Source: Ophioderma brevispina (Eukaryota > Echinodermata > Ophiuroidea > Amphilepidida > Ophiodermatidae). Taken from it: 64,000 bases of DNA. The notes beneath the pieces were generated by a model. It saw only the letters and a list, made by a program, of their open reading frames with translations, made no database searches and was not told where the DNA came from. This document shows, one piece after another, positions 37,566 to 49,141 of this stretch (within the stretch, counting starts at the first letter, position 1; each line of letters begins with the position of its first letter). A program made the position numbers and the translations under genes. The DNA lies in the NCBI GenBank assembly GCA_023653785.1, contig JAMKCH010022259.1:1-64000 (forward strand), written 5' to 3'.

Positions 37566-38167
37566 TCACCAAACACATTTGATTACAATTTTTTTAAGTC
37601 AAATTGGACCAGCCATTTGGAGAGTAGATGCAAAATAGGCACTAAAATGACCCATAGGACAGTATGTGTTAATAAGTATGGTATACCACATTGGAGACAT
37701 TTTGTTTATAACATTGAAAGGAAACATTTCCTGGGCCTAAAATTTCACTGGGATAATGAGAAAAACACAAACTTTCTTCTGATACCAAAATACTGATACT
37801 ATAACCAAGTACAGGTATCTTAAACATACCCTACAAGTGGTAACATAGGGATTGCTTTGGTTGTGTGGGTGTTTGTATCTGGAAAAATGTTAACCCAAAT
37901 GTTGAACCTAAACATAATTGTCCTCTGTTTTCACGTATATGCCGCTATTTTCATGACATTCGGTTACAATCATACAATGGCCCTTTGAATTGAGCTTCAT
38001 GTAGAAAATGTAGTTTATCTTCACTATTCAAAATATATTTTCAGGTGTTGAATATATTGAATGAAATGATGTAAGAATGTCAGAAGGAAAAATACCTTAA
38101 TATGTTGAATCTAATTTGCGTAACAGTGACATCCCAAGTTATGAAAGAAGCAATCTCAAAGTTGTAC

Positions 38168-38188
38168 AAAAAAAAAAAAAAAAAAAAA
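38168..38188. other. 21-A run (one native A plus 20) between tandem units
   Basis: Same length and same flanks as the run at 37545. It separates units 2 and 3. Confidence 0.75.
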
Positions 38189-38914
38189 TCACCAAACACA
38201 TTTGATTACAATTTTTTTAAGTCAAATTGGACCAGCCATTTGGAGAGTAGATGCAAAATAGGCACTAAAATGACCCATAGGACAGTATGTGTTAATAAGT
38301 ATGGTATACCACATTTGGAGACATTTTGTTTATAACATTGAAAGGAAACATTTCCTGGGCCTAAAATTTCACTGGGATAATGAGAAAAACACAAACTTTC
38401 TTCTGATACCAAAATACTGATACTATAACCAAGTACAGGTATCTTAAACATACCCTACAAGTGGTAAGACCTAAAGCAACCTAATGAGGATAAAATCAAA
38501 TATTTTAGTCACTACTGTGTGTATGGACACTTGTCATCTGCCAGAGGGGACATAGGGATTGCTTTGGTTGTGTGGGTGTTTGTATCTGGAAAAATGTTAA
38601 CCCAAATGTTGAACCTAAACATAATTGTCCTCTGTTTTCACGTATATGCCGCTATTTTCATGACATTCGGTTACAATCATACAGTGGCCCTTTGAATTGA
38701 GCTTCATGTAGAAAATGTAGTTTATCTTCACTATTCAAAATATATTTTAAGGTGTTGAATATATTGAATGAAATGATGTAAGAATGTCAGAAGGAAAAAT
38801 ACCTTAATATGTTGAATCTAATTTGCGTAACAGTGACATCCCAAGTTATGAAAGAAGCAATCTCAAAGTTGTACAACAGAAATTGGAGTTAAAGACACCA
38901 GTGAATCAATGTGA

Positions 38915-39130
38915 AGATGGACTAGGCATGTTGCAAGATTACATGACAATAGTTGAACATTTTACAAAAGAGTGACAACCAAGGAATGGAAAGAGAAAAG
39001 GAGGAAGACAGAAAAGATGGAGAGATAACCTAATATCATGTATGGAAATGGCCACTTGGACTAAGATGGCTAGAGACAGAATGGAAGTGTTTTGAGGATA
39101 GTGGCTTAACCATCGGGGGTGGAAACTGCC
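38915..39130 (+). pseudogene. C-terminal tail of a LINE endonuclease/reverse transcriptase, broken
   Basis: Two adjacent frames together show the typical tail of the endonuclease-reverse transcriptase LINE group: R-W-T-R-H-V-A-R near the start, then G-K-R-K-G-G-R-Q-K-R-W-R-D, then W-T-K-M-A-R-D-R. A stop interrupts after the first block and a frameshift lies at about 38990. This segment follows the reverse transcriptase domain and is the 3' end of the element's second ORF. No RT core is visible upstream, where the 602-bp units lie. It is dead and probably 5'-truncated on insertion. Confidence 0.75.
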
Positions 39131-39215
39131 ACTCAAAATGCTGAAAAAGATCAGGAAAAGATATTGATAGTATTATCAGTCTACTGTATCAGCTTTGTGA
39201 AAAGGTGTTTCTTAA

Positions 39216-39544
39216 AGGTGCAACGAGAGATTACACATATCAAGTGCCCCTAAAAAATCAAAAGTACTGATTTTTGCCCTGATGTATAGCTTTCCATCAA
39301 AAATATCCCTACCTCAAAAAGGATTAAGCTGAGAAATGTTTCTGTGGTACAAAAATTGTGAAATTTCTAGTTTCGTATAGGAGCGAATACGAAATTCAGC
39401 CAATGTTTTATATTGAAATATAAGCAAATTGAAATCACCTTTTCTTCCTCTCTTTTCAGCCGATTTCTGTAGCCAATACAAAATGTAAAAATCTATTTGG
39501 TTGTCACATCTATGGGTGTCCAAAATCTCTCGTTTCGCAACCGT
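39216..39544. mobile_element. TTAA MITE, family B, second full copy
   Basis: TTAA at 39212-39215 and 39545-39548. Begins AGGTGCAACGAGAGATTA. The right end AAAATCTCTCGTTTCGCAACCG is mutated. Interior (GCCCTGATGTATAGCTTTCC, TTTCGTATAGGAGCGAATAC) matches 18652-18996. Confidence 0.9.
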
Positions 39545-40506
39545 TAAGAAAAATTTTATAGATTATAATTAATATTGTTGCCAAACCAGTGAAAATTATC
39601 TTGCTACTCCCTATATCAGAAGGGGTTTTCTACCGTGTTTAAATCACTGAACCAGAGCCCTGAAAGAAAACAAACAAGCATACACCCTGTCATGCACCTG
39701 GTAGAGGGGGTTCATTTTATCCATACAGACACCTAGAGTTTTTTGCCGTGAATGATGTGTACTCAACATTAGCATTTGAAGCAATAACCCTTTATTTTTT
39801 TCTCTCAACCCTCTCTACGCAATTATTATTTGCTCCCCAGTACTTTGATTACTAGGTAGTTTGTCACAAGAGCATTTGTGCTTCTTTCATGAAGAAACTT
39901 GCCACGGGGAAGGTCTTAAGGCATAAAAGTCATTATGGATTATTTAAGTAATTTAAGAACCTTTTTTCTCCAAACAATGACTGAAACCTTTCCTTGACCA
40001 TGGTAATTTACTCCATTTCCTCCTCCCTAATACTTCAAAATTCAGTCCTAATTGGACTTCATGTCATTTCATTTTACAATCGGATAAAAATTGCCCAATA
40101 TAGTCCTAAAGTATATTTTTCACAGGTCAACAACCCCTTGTTGCAAATCTTTGCACTGACGCAATTTGCGGTTTGTCAAGCAAACACATATAGCAGGTTC
40201 TTTTCAATCAGGCCCTTTCCATATCATAAATCAAGCGTGGCTACTCCTTGTACATTTTCTGTCTTATATCTATTCATGGGCATTGTCATTGAACTGCATG
40301 GACGACTAGAAATTTCTTGCTAAAAAGGCCGCAAAAATTTTCAAGATCAACTGCACTTTATCCACTTCAAGTAAAGGTCAAAATAGTTAAACTACATTTT
40401 CTTCTTTTTTATTGTTCAGATTATCAATATGTAAATTTTGGTGTACGATTTGTTTACAAATGTCTTTGAATATAACTAAATATTTACGTTCTTTTAAGTT
40501 AAAGTG

Positions 40507-40678
40507 GCGGCACTAGGGGCTGGAAGAAAAATGACGTATTTTTAGGCAAAAATCAGCGATTTGGGGCCAAAACTCACCAAGTATGGGCAAAAATAAGTGA
40601 TTTGGGGCCAAAATTGGTGAAAAATCTGTAAATTTTTTATATTCCCCCCCCCCAAAATAAAGTCTGGTGCCGCCATTG
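40507..40678. mobile_element. Short relative of the 59.0-kb MITE
   Basis: Ends GTGGCGGCACTAGGGGC and GTCTGGTGCCGCCAT are inverted copies. The interior repeats GATTTGGGGCCAAAA twice and ends in a C run. No target duplication recognised. Confidence 0.75.
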
Positions 40679-40799
40679 TATGTGTGTGTGTCACTAAAAA
40701 TGTTAAGTTTTTATATACATGTATGCAACAGCCCACAGCTGATATTTTTTTAATATAGAGAGCGCAAAAGCTGAGAACCGCAGCATTTTGGTTAAGTCT

Positions 40800-40974
40800 G
40801 TATTTTCTGTCCATAGATGAACAGAAACTACAACACGGTAGCCAGTAGGGTACCATGATACAAACATTTGCTCATATCATCAAAACTGACTGCCAAAATC
40901 AACTGAAATTTTAGAAATAACCTTTCCTGAAAGATATCTTGTGAACCATAAACAAAAATGAAATGCACCTTTAA
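40800..40974. mobile_element. Truncated TTAA family A copy
   Basis: Carries TTTCTGTCC, GATATCTTGTGAACCATAAAC and the end AAATGCACCTTTAAG, matching the right half of the copy at 29.9 kb. The other end is missing. Confidence 0.65.
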
Positions 40975-42071
40975 GTCCTATCACTTGCTACCAAAAATAA
41001 TCTGAAATTTGGTATGACTAACATATTCTACAAATGATGACAAATACTCAAATGTTGATTTCACAATAATTGTTTTGCTTAGAATGAAATCACTAACAAA
41101 GTATTTTTCAACAAAAATAGAGTATTGTTAAAAACCATACAGGAGATGTATGTGTAAGTCTGCGTGTCTGTCTGTGGGTGTGAGGACACACGCTTCATTT
41201 AAACTTGCAAAAGTGAGTGTATTTATATGTATGAAGAGGCCACATTTCTGTTATTATATGCATAATTGACTTCAAAAACACTGTAAAATACATTTGATGC
41301 GTAGTCCCTCTTTGATAGGCACCAAATTGGTTTACTTTGGCCTGTAAATGTTAAAATGCATGTGTGCAAAAAATATCCATAAATGGTAGACAATGTCCTT
41401 GCTATGGTGGTAAGGAAAATAATACATCCCCATGTTACACACAATCAGCCTTTTCATAGTACTCTACATGTGTGTTTGTTTACATGTGTACATGCATATG
41501 TGTGGATCTATGTCTGTGATATTTGTCAATCTGTGTGCCATTGTAAAATGTTTCCCAAGAGACACGTTTTCCCAAGTTAAACAAAACTTGTTGACAGTTT
41601 TTAGCTCAGAAAGCTTTGGGGTGTTCATAGGTTGATCTATATATCAACATCTTTAAAATACATGTTGCTTATGAAAAATCTTTGTGCCATTTGGAAACTG
41701 ATTGACCTTGGGCAAGGGTCACAATGATTGTAAAGGAATTTTATGTCTTAAGCCAGCCTTTAACTATTTGAGATAATTCTGTAAAATACATGAAATGCTT
41801 AATGTTGCACAGAAATGAACATTTTCAAAGTTTGCTCAAAATAATCCTTGAGGTGTGGGGTCATATGGGATTTTTAGAAAAAGGTCAAATGCCATCTAGG
41901 GTCATTTGAGGTCACGTAAACATACATGACTCACAGAAATGGATGGCAATTCACAAGGTTGCTCAGAGTGATCCTATCATGTTTAGATGTTCCACAAATA
42001 CTGATCTAGGTGTGAGAGCCAAGTTAATTACACATTTAATTCTTAATATTGTATAAAATGTTTTGTATTAA

Positions 42072-42200
<129 letters not shown>

Positions 42201-42290
42201 TTCTATCAGAAAGAGAAGGTGATAAATGTATCGATAGACAAATATTAGTGAGGTTTGATTTTTACATTAAACATCTTAAGCAAGCATAGT
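42201..42290 (+). promoter_or_regulatory. Probable start of the HINT1-like 3' UTR with ATTAAA
   Basis: The sequence after the HINT1-like stop codon is AT-rich and carries ATTAAA at 42266-42271, the commonest variant of the polyadenylation hexamer, about 66 bases after the stop. The distance is short but possible. The true 3' end cannot be set from sequence alone. Confidence 0.35.
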
Positions 42291-42674
42291 TATAATGAGA
42301 AAGACCCAGGTTCCTATCATTGGTAGAACAAATTGTAACAAATGGCTATTCATTGCCACTGTGGTTAAAGTTCAGATGCTGTGACCTGCAGTGCCAACAG
42401 CATTGAAATGTTTCCTTATAATCAATTTGAAATCATCTCCACAAACACATCAAAGATTATCCCAGAGTAATTAAAATGGAAAAATGCACGTACCACACAG
42501 CTGTTTGACCCCGTGCAAATTGTCTCTTTTATTTTTAGAACAATTTTAAGAGGTGGCGACACAATTTTGATAACTGATATATCGTCGGCCGCGTCACATA
42601 CTGACGTATTTGCAAAATACGCATTTCGAGAAAAACGGCTTTGAAGATTTTGCAATCTTAATTTGCCCCGTACT

Positions 42675-42694
42675 AAAAAAAAAAAAAAAAAAAA
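42675..42694. other. 20-A run between the two HINT1 exon copies
   Basis: Exactly 20 A between GTACT and TGTGAT. The equivalent place in copy 2 continues without any A run into CTGCTAATTC. Confidence 0.8.
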
Positions 42695-43278
42695 TGTGAT
42701 ATTTTTTACTTATTTACAGTTGTCAATGAAGGAAGGCATGGATGTCAGTCGATCTATCATCTACATGTACAACAAGTGATTGGAGACGGCAAATGCTTGG
42801 CCACAGTGAATTCTATCAGAAAGAAAGGTGATAAATGTCATCGAATAGACAAATTTAGGAGTTTGATTTTTACATTAAACATCTTAAGCAGCATAGTTAT
42901 AATGAGAAAGACCCAGGTTCCTATCATTGGTAGAACAAATTGAACAAATGGCTATTCCATTGCCACTGTGGTTAAAGTTCATATGCTGGACCTGTGCATT
43001 GCCAACAGCATTGACAATGTTTCCTTATAATCAATTGGATATCATCTCCACAAACACAATCAAGATTATCCCAGAGTTAATTAAATGGAAAAATGCACGT
43101 ACACACAGCTGTTTGACCCCGTGCAAATTGTCCTCTTTTATTTTAGACATTTTAAGAGGTGGCGACACAGTTTTGAAACGATTATCGGCGGTCCGCGTCA
43201 CGATAACTGACGTATTTGCAAAATACGCATTTCGAGAAAACCGGCTTTGAGATTTTGCATCTTATTTGGCCCCGGACT
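42695..43278 (+). pseudogene. Indel-damaged duplicate of the HINT1 exon segment (likely assembly artefact)
   Basis: This segment repeats 42084-42674, starting at the same TGTGATATTTTTT and ending in the same GCCCC-x-x-ACT. The two are separated only by 20 A (42675-42694). The acceptor TTATTTACAG is kept, but the coding part has several 1-3-base differences: the third triad His codon becomes two Gln codons, the frame is lost before the W-P-P-G end and the stop codon is gone. Differences are mostly small indels spread evenly over coding and non-coding parts, which fits two noisy consensus versions of one locus better than a real gene duplication. A genuine tandem duplication is the alternative. 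Confidence 0.75.
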
Positions 43279-43842
43279 GCTAATTCAAACATATATTTTC
43301 AGATAAAACCGAGTGGAAACTCGCGAAATAAGTAAAATTCAGATAATAATCAGCTTCCATTTATTTAGATATGATGCGAAAAGAGATGTAAATAATACGT
43401 CACTATGTGAAAACGACAAAATATCAAGGTTTCAACGTCTAAATAACAAATACAACAAACGCACATACATACATCGTTTAAGTGACCGTTTACGCACTAT
43501 GTGGAAAACGAAAAAATACCAATTCTCAATTCACCGTGAACTGCAAATAACGTCCGTACAAATACGTCACTAATGTGACGCGGCCGAATACTTCAAAATG
43601 CAGATACGATGCTGTGGGTCTGCACAGTACAGATTTTAGACAAATATGTCGTTACGTGATGCGGACAATTTAACGTTTTGTAATACGTCATAATTAGTTA
43701 ATTAATATTTTACTAATTAAGCCACTTTGAGGTTTAAAATTTGGTGAATATGTAGAATAGTACAAAACAAACGTACATGCCAAATTTCTCCAAAAAGTCC
43801 AAAATGTCGAATACGTCACTATGTGACGTGGCCGACGATATA

Positions 43843-44110
43843 TAGGGACATACAAGAGCTATAACCCCTGCAAAAATCAGACAAATCCATTGTGGGAATC
43901 CTGCCATATAGGCATACAAAGATCAAGATTTGTATGTTTATAGCGCCCTCTATGTACCTATTCTCCATAGAAAGACATGGAAACTAGATTTTTGAGAAAA
44001 ATCCTTGCCCACATGAATTTCGTAAAATTTACACAGGATGTAGGTAGTGGACTAAATAATCCAAATCGGCTGTCAAAACTGTGTCGCCGGAGATATTTTT
44101 ATTCTGGTTT
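43843..44110 (+). repeat. Dispersed repeat, copy 1 (right part)
   Basis: With 43085-43180 it forms one unit: CTGTTTGACCCCGTG, TTTTAGA-x-ATTTTAAG, CATATAGGCATACAAAG, TATAGCGCCCTCTATG, AAACTAGATTTTTG and CTGTGTCGCCGGAGATATTT. Interrupted by the long-TIR element. Confidence 0.75.
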
Positions 44111-44994
44111 TGTCATAATAAATTACACTATCAAACAGCTGTGACTAGAGGCTTTTAAGATTTTTTACCTGTGGTTTCCAACAAATTAAAGAAATATTAC
44201 ATCTATTTAGGTATAACATAACAAGACATGACCCTTGTCCCTTTGCATTGCTCGAGTCAACTGCGAACTATACTACCATGCAGATGTTCTTAAAGGATTG
44301 ATTTGGTGAGGTAAAAAGAATTACAGATGGAAATTATTCAGTAGTAGAAACCACAACATGTAGGAATGATTTTGTTCTTGTAAACAGGCATTTAATATTT
44401 CTGTTGTATACTGCTCAGAGTATTCCCTAGTTCTTTTATTTTGTAATTTGCCTTGTAATATCATAGAGCCGGGGTTATAATGAATCCCTCTCTTGGTGAG
44501 TTTTCTGTCAGAATTGAATGGCTTGTTCTTTTTCCAATCCATGATACTTTAAGAAAATTTGCACTGGTACCATGTTAGTTGATTCAAGTTGATTCTATTA
44601 GTGTCTGCTTTCGTAATTTTTAATGTTATTGCAACCAATTGGAAGGACCAATGCAAAGACGGTAATATTTATGTTCATGAAAAGAGCTTTGCTTTTAATC
44701 AGAGTAAGTAGTTATCTTTCTTTTCTTGTATGGCTCTTCCTAATTTCCTAAGAGCCATCCTGGGAATGTTTTGAAAAGTGTTCTTTAAAGATAAAACTTA
44801 TCAACATAATGTGCAATTTCACTATTCAGTTGATTATGAATGTCATGTTTTAGCAGATTGCTGCTTTTGTTTTCCTTGACATTCATCAAAAGAGTGTAGT
44901 GCATGCTCCCTCATTTATGCTGGTTAGGGCTAGACCTTAATTTAGGTCAAGAGTGCCATGTTGCCTAAATACCAAAGTTAAAATATTTATTTTC
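44111..44994. other. No feature recognised
   Basis: May hold the worn downstream part of the minus-strand LINE (44995-45345), but no conserved block can be named. The 73-residue minus frame at 44321-44542 is unrecognised. Confidence 0.4.
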
Positions 44995-45345
44995 TGGCAC
45001 TTTTTACCTGTTTTGGTCATTAATAGCACTACACATTGCAATTTCTGAGTAGAGATTGAACAGCATTGGTCTGAGGATTCATCCCTGGTGCACACCTTCC
45101 TACTCTTTAAAACAGACAATGACTTCATCTTCCATCTGCACAACTGTTTGGTATATAATAAGGTGGGATGATGGTCATCACATATTGGGAATACCAAAAT
45201 GTACCTGTCCTGATTATTTAGGGATGATGAGCCAAAATGATTGTGGTAGTTTATGAAAGCTGTGTAAATGGGCTGTGTCCATTTAGTTTTGCAGGTCAAA
45301 GAGATGTTCTCTTGATCCCTTGCATTTTGGAATCCTGCTTGCACC
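44995..45345 (-). pseudogene. LINE reverse transcriptase core fragment, frameshifted
   Basis: Read on the minus strand from 45345 down, the segment shows Q-A-G-F near the start (the RT region-1 anchor) and then an F-I-x-Y block where the palm motif should be. Further on come G-V-H-Q-G, a stop in place of the usual Cys, and M-L-F-N-L-Y-S-E-I, the conserved block after the catalytic region. At least two frame changes and several stops are present. The catalytic Y-x-D-D region is not seen after it. The same frame set has no link to nearby genes. It belongs to the same broad LINE type as the tail at 38.9 kb but lies on the other strand and is a separate insertion. Confidence 0.8.
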
Positions 45346-45949
45346 TTTGGAATTTTACATTACTTTTACAATTTGTTTAGGATGACTGAAAGAAGTAGCA
45401 TGTGAGATGTTACATTCTTCTCTTTTTATTTTTGTAAATATATTGTGATTGGTATCAGATAGACCTCATTTCTTTAGCTTAATATTGCATTGATATACTG
45501 TTCATCATGGGGTGGATTCGAAAAGAGGTTGTTTCTATAATGATCGTCGAAACCTCCAGCTGTTCTTACTCTGGCTGTATTGATCAAAATGGTTTGTTGG
45601 TTTGCAGATCAACCAGATGTGGTATGTTAGCATTATATTATAAGGATTTACTAATTAGTGGCATTTTGGATTGTAATCCCTGGCATTTCGCTTGATCTGC
45701 TTGCCGTTTTGATACTGAAGAACAGTGACTAGGTGATTTGATGAATTCTGCTATTTATATTGTGTTTGTCTTGCATATATCATGCAGGCAACTGTATACG
45801 TACAAGTTCAAACAGTATTTGTGCTCTGATACTTGCATCAATAAGTAACAGGCAAAGCAGAAAGATAGTCACCCAAATTGGTTTCAGTGTGCTCAGTAGC
45901 AGCTTAAATAGGCACTGCACATCAGAGCAATTGAAAAATTAAATGAAAA

Positions 45950-46240
45950 ATGTACGGGAAGAAGTCTGAATCTAAATGCAAGAAGGAAGTCAAAGTACTT
46001 GTGGAATCTGTGAAGGCAACTAAGGATTGGAAACCAGTGAGAAATGAAAAGAAGAAACTTAACAGAGATTTGGGTCCACAATGGTACAAGACAAGAAAAC
46101 TACCCAAACCCTGGCTTCCATCAAACAGGGAAATACCATGGAGAAGACTTGCAGGTTTTCCTTTTAATGCAAACTTTAAATGCAGTATATTTTACTGTAA
46201 TTGGACCCCTTGCATACAAGTAATTTTTGATGGGGTAAGT
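45950..46240 (+). CDS. Unrecognised Lys-rich frame ending at a strong splice donor
   Basis: A 98-codon frame starts at the ATG 45950, preceded in frame by a stop, and runs to a stop at 46244. The last codons span GATGGG|GTAAGTGAG, a consensus 5' splice site at 46232-46240. Composition is basic (about 20 Lys and Arg in the first 65 residues), with N-E-K-K-K-L-N-R-D-L-G-P and P-W-L-P-S-N-R-E-I-P-W-R-R. I do not recognise a domain. It could be a first coding exon, a piece of an old retroelement, or chance. The minus-strand frames over it are shadows. Confidence 0.25.
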
Positions 46241-47039
46241 GAGTGAGTGGTATATCCAGAGACGGGCTGGGAGATGACTTACCCAGTTGCAACTATTGAC
46301 CACCTCCCCTCGCCATACCCCAATTTAAAATTGTTGCACCCATCTGTTCCCCAATATTGAAATGTCTAATTGTACCATTGGATTGATGGCAATTTTAGTC
46401 ATGAATGAGAAACATACTATTGTGTTTTAATTGTGGAATTTGTGGAGTAAATTTTAAAAGACATATTCACATAACATACTGTCATTTCACCTTATTAAGT
46501 GTAGACATGGCTGAACTCTTAAAACTACCGAAATCATGTAAAAACTTTTGTATATATAACAGAATTTTTAAAGACTACAATCATTGGAAAATATGTTGCC
46601 ACACTTTGTCCGATAGATTGGGGCCTCCCACAAGGCAATGTTGATCTGATTCATGTTGTCAGCAGCCTTGCCAGGGCCCCCCAACTTTGATTGATGGGGA
46701 TGGAGAAGGATATGGTGAAGGGGAATACCTCTACTCTCTATGATTAGCCCAATTCTATTCCCAGTTGTTAGCACAGGGATTGTTGCCATATATTGTGTTA
46801 AGTGGGGCAACTATTTTTTTCACTGATTGTAGGCTTAAAGTTTCTTCTTTCTGTATTTTACATAATGTAGAGCATCTACTATATAGTTATATATTAGGTT
46901 GTCCAAATGTAATGGATAAAAACTTGCAGCTGCATGCATGTGTGAGCATCCCTAGGATGTGAACGATCACGTTCATACTTCAAATGCATGTGTATTACAA
47001 AGGACGTATAATTAGTTGCTGGATATGGCTGGGGTATTT

Positions 47040-47199
47040 CAGGGCGGCGGATCCCGGGAGGGGGTGGAGGGGCGCGCGCCTTTCCCGGTATTCTCTGCAA
47101 ATTCTTGCAAATCAGAGCTATTTGGCTATTTGGACCGTTACAGCCTTTTAGCCCCCGGTAAGTTTGACATTTTTTCAAATCCATCCTTGATCCGCCTTC
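47040..47199. mobile_element. MITE, second copy of the 32.9-kb family
   Basis: Begins CAGGGCGGCGGATCC and ends TTGATCCGCCTTC. GTATTT flanks both sides (47034-47039 and 47200-47205). Interior agrees with the 32.9-kb copy. Confidence 0.75.
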
Positions 47200-47497
47200 G
47201 TATTTGAGTGGAATGTCTGATAACTTTCAGGGTTGGCTCTTCAAAAACTCCAACAGGGCAGTTAGGAGTTATGGAGGATACAGGTTGAGTTCACATCCAT
47301 GTAGAGCTCCATGGGCATCAATTGTTTGTACACTTTATTACAAAAATTTCTGTCACTTATCAAACCGTCATGCTCAAGAAAATTAACCTAATATACTTTT
47401 ATTTGGATGAACCCACCATTGTTTTGTCATAGTGGCATACTGCATGTGTAATCGTAACTCTTAACGCGAGGCAACATATTAGGAGTTTAACAAAGAA

Positions 47498-47600
47498 GCC
47501 CAGTTTACACGATTCATTTTTTACGCATGCATTTTTCCACATCTGGTTTTGAAATTTATTAACCTGCAGCAGCCAGTTTAGACGGTGCACTAACTGGGCC
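47498..47600. repeat. Tiny inverted-repeat element
   Basis: AGCCCAGTTTACACG at left and GTGCACTAACTGGGCC at right, about 100 bp; relative at 48203. Confidence 0.45.
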
Positions 47601-48202
47601 TTTTCTCATATGATGTGACTAAAAAAGTCAATGACATTCAGGGTTGGTAGTAGAATTTCAACAGAGAGGAGCTAGAGAACTCTAAAATTATTCTAATTCC
47701 GATTTCAAGTATGATCTGTTCACCATAGATTAATTACTTGGGCATCATTCTGAAACAAATTGCATTAAATTCATGCAATTTTCAAGTGCCATTTGAATGT
47801 CATTATAGAAGAGAAGCAAAAAGAACCCCCAAACCTACACTGAATAATTACTTTTAAAGCAAGACAGATACATTATATTGTTAAATATCAATGTAGGTCA
47901 GTATCATAATATGCCAAGACAATTAAACAATTCTTTTCCTCCTTTTTATAATTCTTAATTTTTCCTGCCTTATTTTTTACACTAACACTGCTAGCCATGT
48001 TGGTGTTCAGTTTTGGCTGCTTGAACTGAGTCTGTCCCTTTTTTATTGTAGTGAATCAACTCCAGTTGCCCTTTTTTCTTTCTGTGGACGCCATTGGTCC
48101 AAAATTTAATGCCTCCCTTTGGGAACATCAAATCTATGCATTGAAAGGAACCTTGTTCTAAATGCTGAACGAAAATTCAGACCATAATGACCCATGAATT
48201 TT

Positions 48203-48291
48203 CCAGTTTACACGTGCCTTTTTTCGTGCATTACTCTACTGAGGAGCCCTTGACAGAAATGCATGCGCCAAAATGGCACCGTGTAATGGGC
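48203..48291. repeat. Tiny inverted-repeat element, second copy
   Basis: CCAGTTTACACGTGCC at left, GGCACCGTGTAATGGG at right, with GCATGCGCCAAAATGG inside. Ends resemble 47498-47600. Confidence 0.5.
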
Positions 48292-48834
48292 TAAGGGTAT
48301 TTTATGGCCAAATGCTGATATATATGATACATTGAATAGAGTGTTGTATAGAGGTGTTAGATGTGGTATTATAATGGTTGATTGGAACTCTTCATGGAGA
48401 TGAAGGAAGTATAAAATGGCACATTGTGTAGCCATTTTACAAGCAGATCCAAAATGTTTTACTGTACAAGAAAATACAATCCCAAATTGTAATTCCCCAG
48501 GTGTTTAGGAAAAAAATAATGGACTCAGTAATTAAAACTCAGATTTGTGCTGAACTGACTACTTGTAAGCAAATCAGAACACGATTTACTGTATCAGTAA
48601 CATAATAAGCACCATACTCTTCTTTTGGATAGGTCCTAAATGGTCAAAAGCCAGGAGGAATGATCTTCTACACACCGTAATCACTTCTACGAATTTGGAT
48701 TTGAAGAGGCAGTACAACTTGATTAAGCACCTCAATAATATAAATTGACATTACAGTTTTGCGTATCAGTTTCGTTATCATAAGAGGTTCTATGAATTAA
48801 GTTAGCAATACATTTGTAATTGTTGTGTAATCAG

Positions 48835-49133
48835 CAGTGGCCGTACCGACCGGGGGGCAGGGGGGGCAGTTGCCCCCCTCTGGCTCGACAAAGCGGGACG
48901 ATAGGGACCAAAATATGGATTTTCATCCCTATTTTGTGGGGAATTTCGTCCAATTTCACGACTAAAATTTGGTGCAAAATTAAAGTAAATCGGCAATTTT
49001 TGCGAGCACGCGCGAGTGTGGTCAAGTCGTTTAATGGAGCAAATCACCGGGACGACTTACAAAATTTTGCCCCCTCTGTCGGGACGATCGTGGAAATTTG
49101 CCCCCTTGGATCGACACCTCGGTTACGCCACTG
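48835..49133. mobile_element. hAT-like MITE, 299 bp, 8-bp TSD
   Basis: Ends CAGTGGCCGTACCGA and CTCGGTTACGCCACTG are inverted copies. GTAATCAG flanks both sides (48827-48834 and 49134-49141). Interior has G-rich and C-rich stretches typical of this family. Three overlapping short frames here are shadows. Confidence 0.95.
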
Positions 49134-49141
49134 GTAATCAG

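Larger units (their letters stand above)
36943..38877 (+). repeat. Threefold tandem ~602-bp unit
   Basis: Units start at 36943, 37566 and 38189 with TCACCAAACACATTTG. Units 1 and 2 appear identical. Unit 3 has a one-base insertion (CATTTGGAG), a few substitutions and an extra ~88 bp after GTGGTAA (GACCTAAAG ... AGAGGGGA). The boundaries carry 20-A linkers. The 77-105-residue frames inside are copies of each other and are not a recognised protein. Confidence 0.85.
42578..43842. mobile_element. Long-TIR element (TATCGTCGGCCGCGTCACATA), partly duplicated by the artefact
   Basis: Left end ATATCGTCGGCCGCGTCACATA-C-TGACGTATT; right end AATACGTCACTATGTGACGTGGCCGACGATAT. More than 30 bases pair. The left end appears twice (42578 and 43181) because of the duplicated segment; the real element is about 660 bp (43181-43842). 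Flanking DNA matches 55965-56300, which lacks the insertion. Confidence 0.8.

Noticed and set aside
36916..38451. Nearly identical 77-105-residue frames in three copies as a tandem gene family
   Set aside because: They are duplicates of one 602-bp unit joined by 20-A linkers; the third copy is frameshifted and no domain is recognisable.
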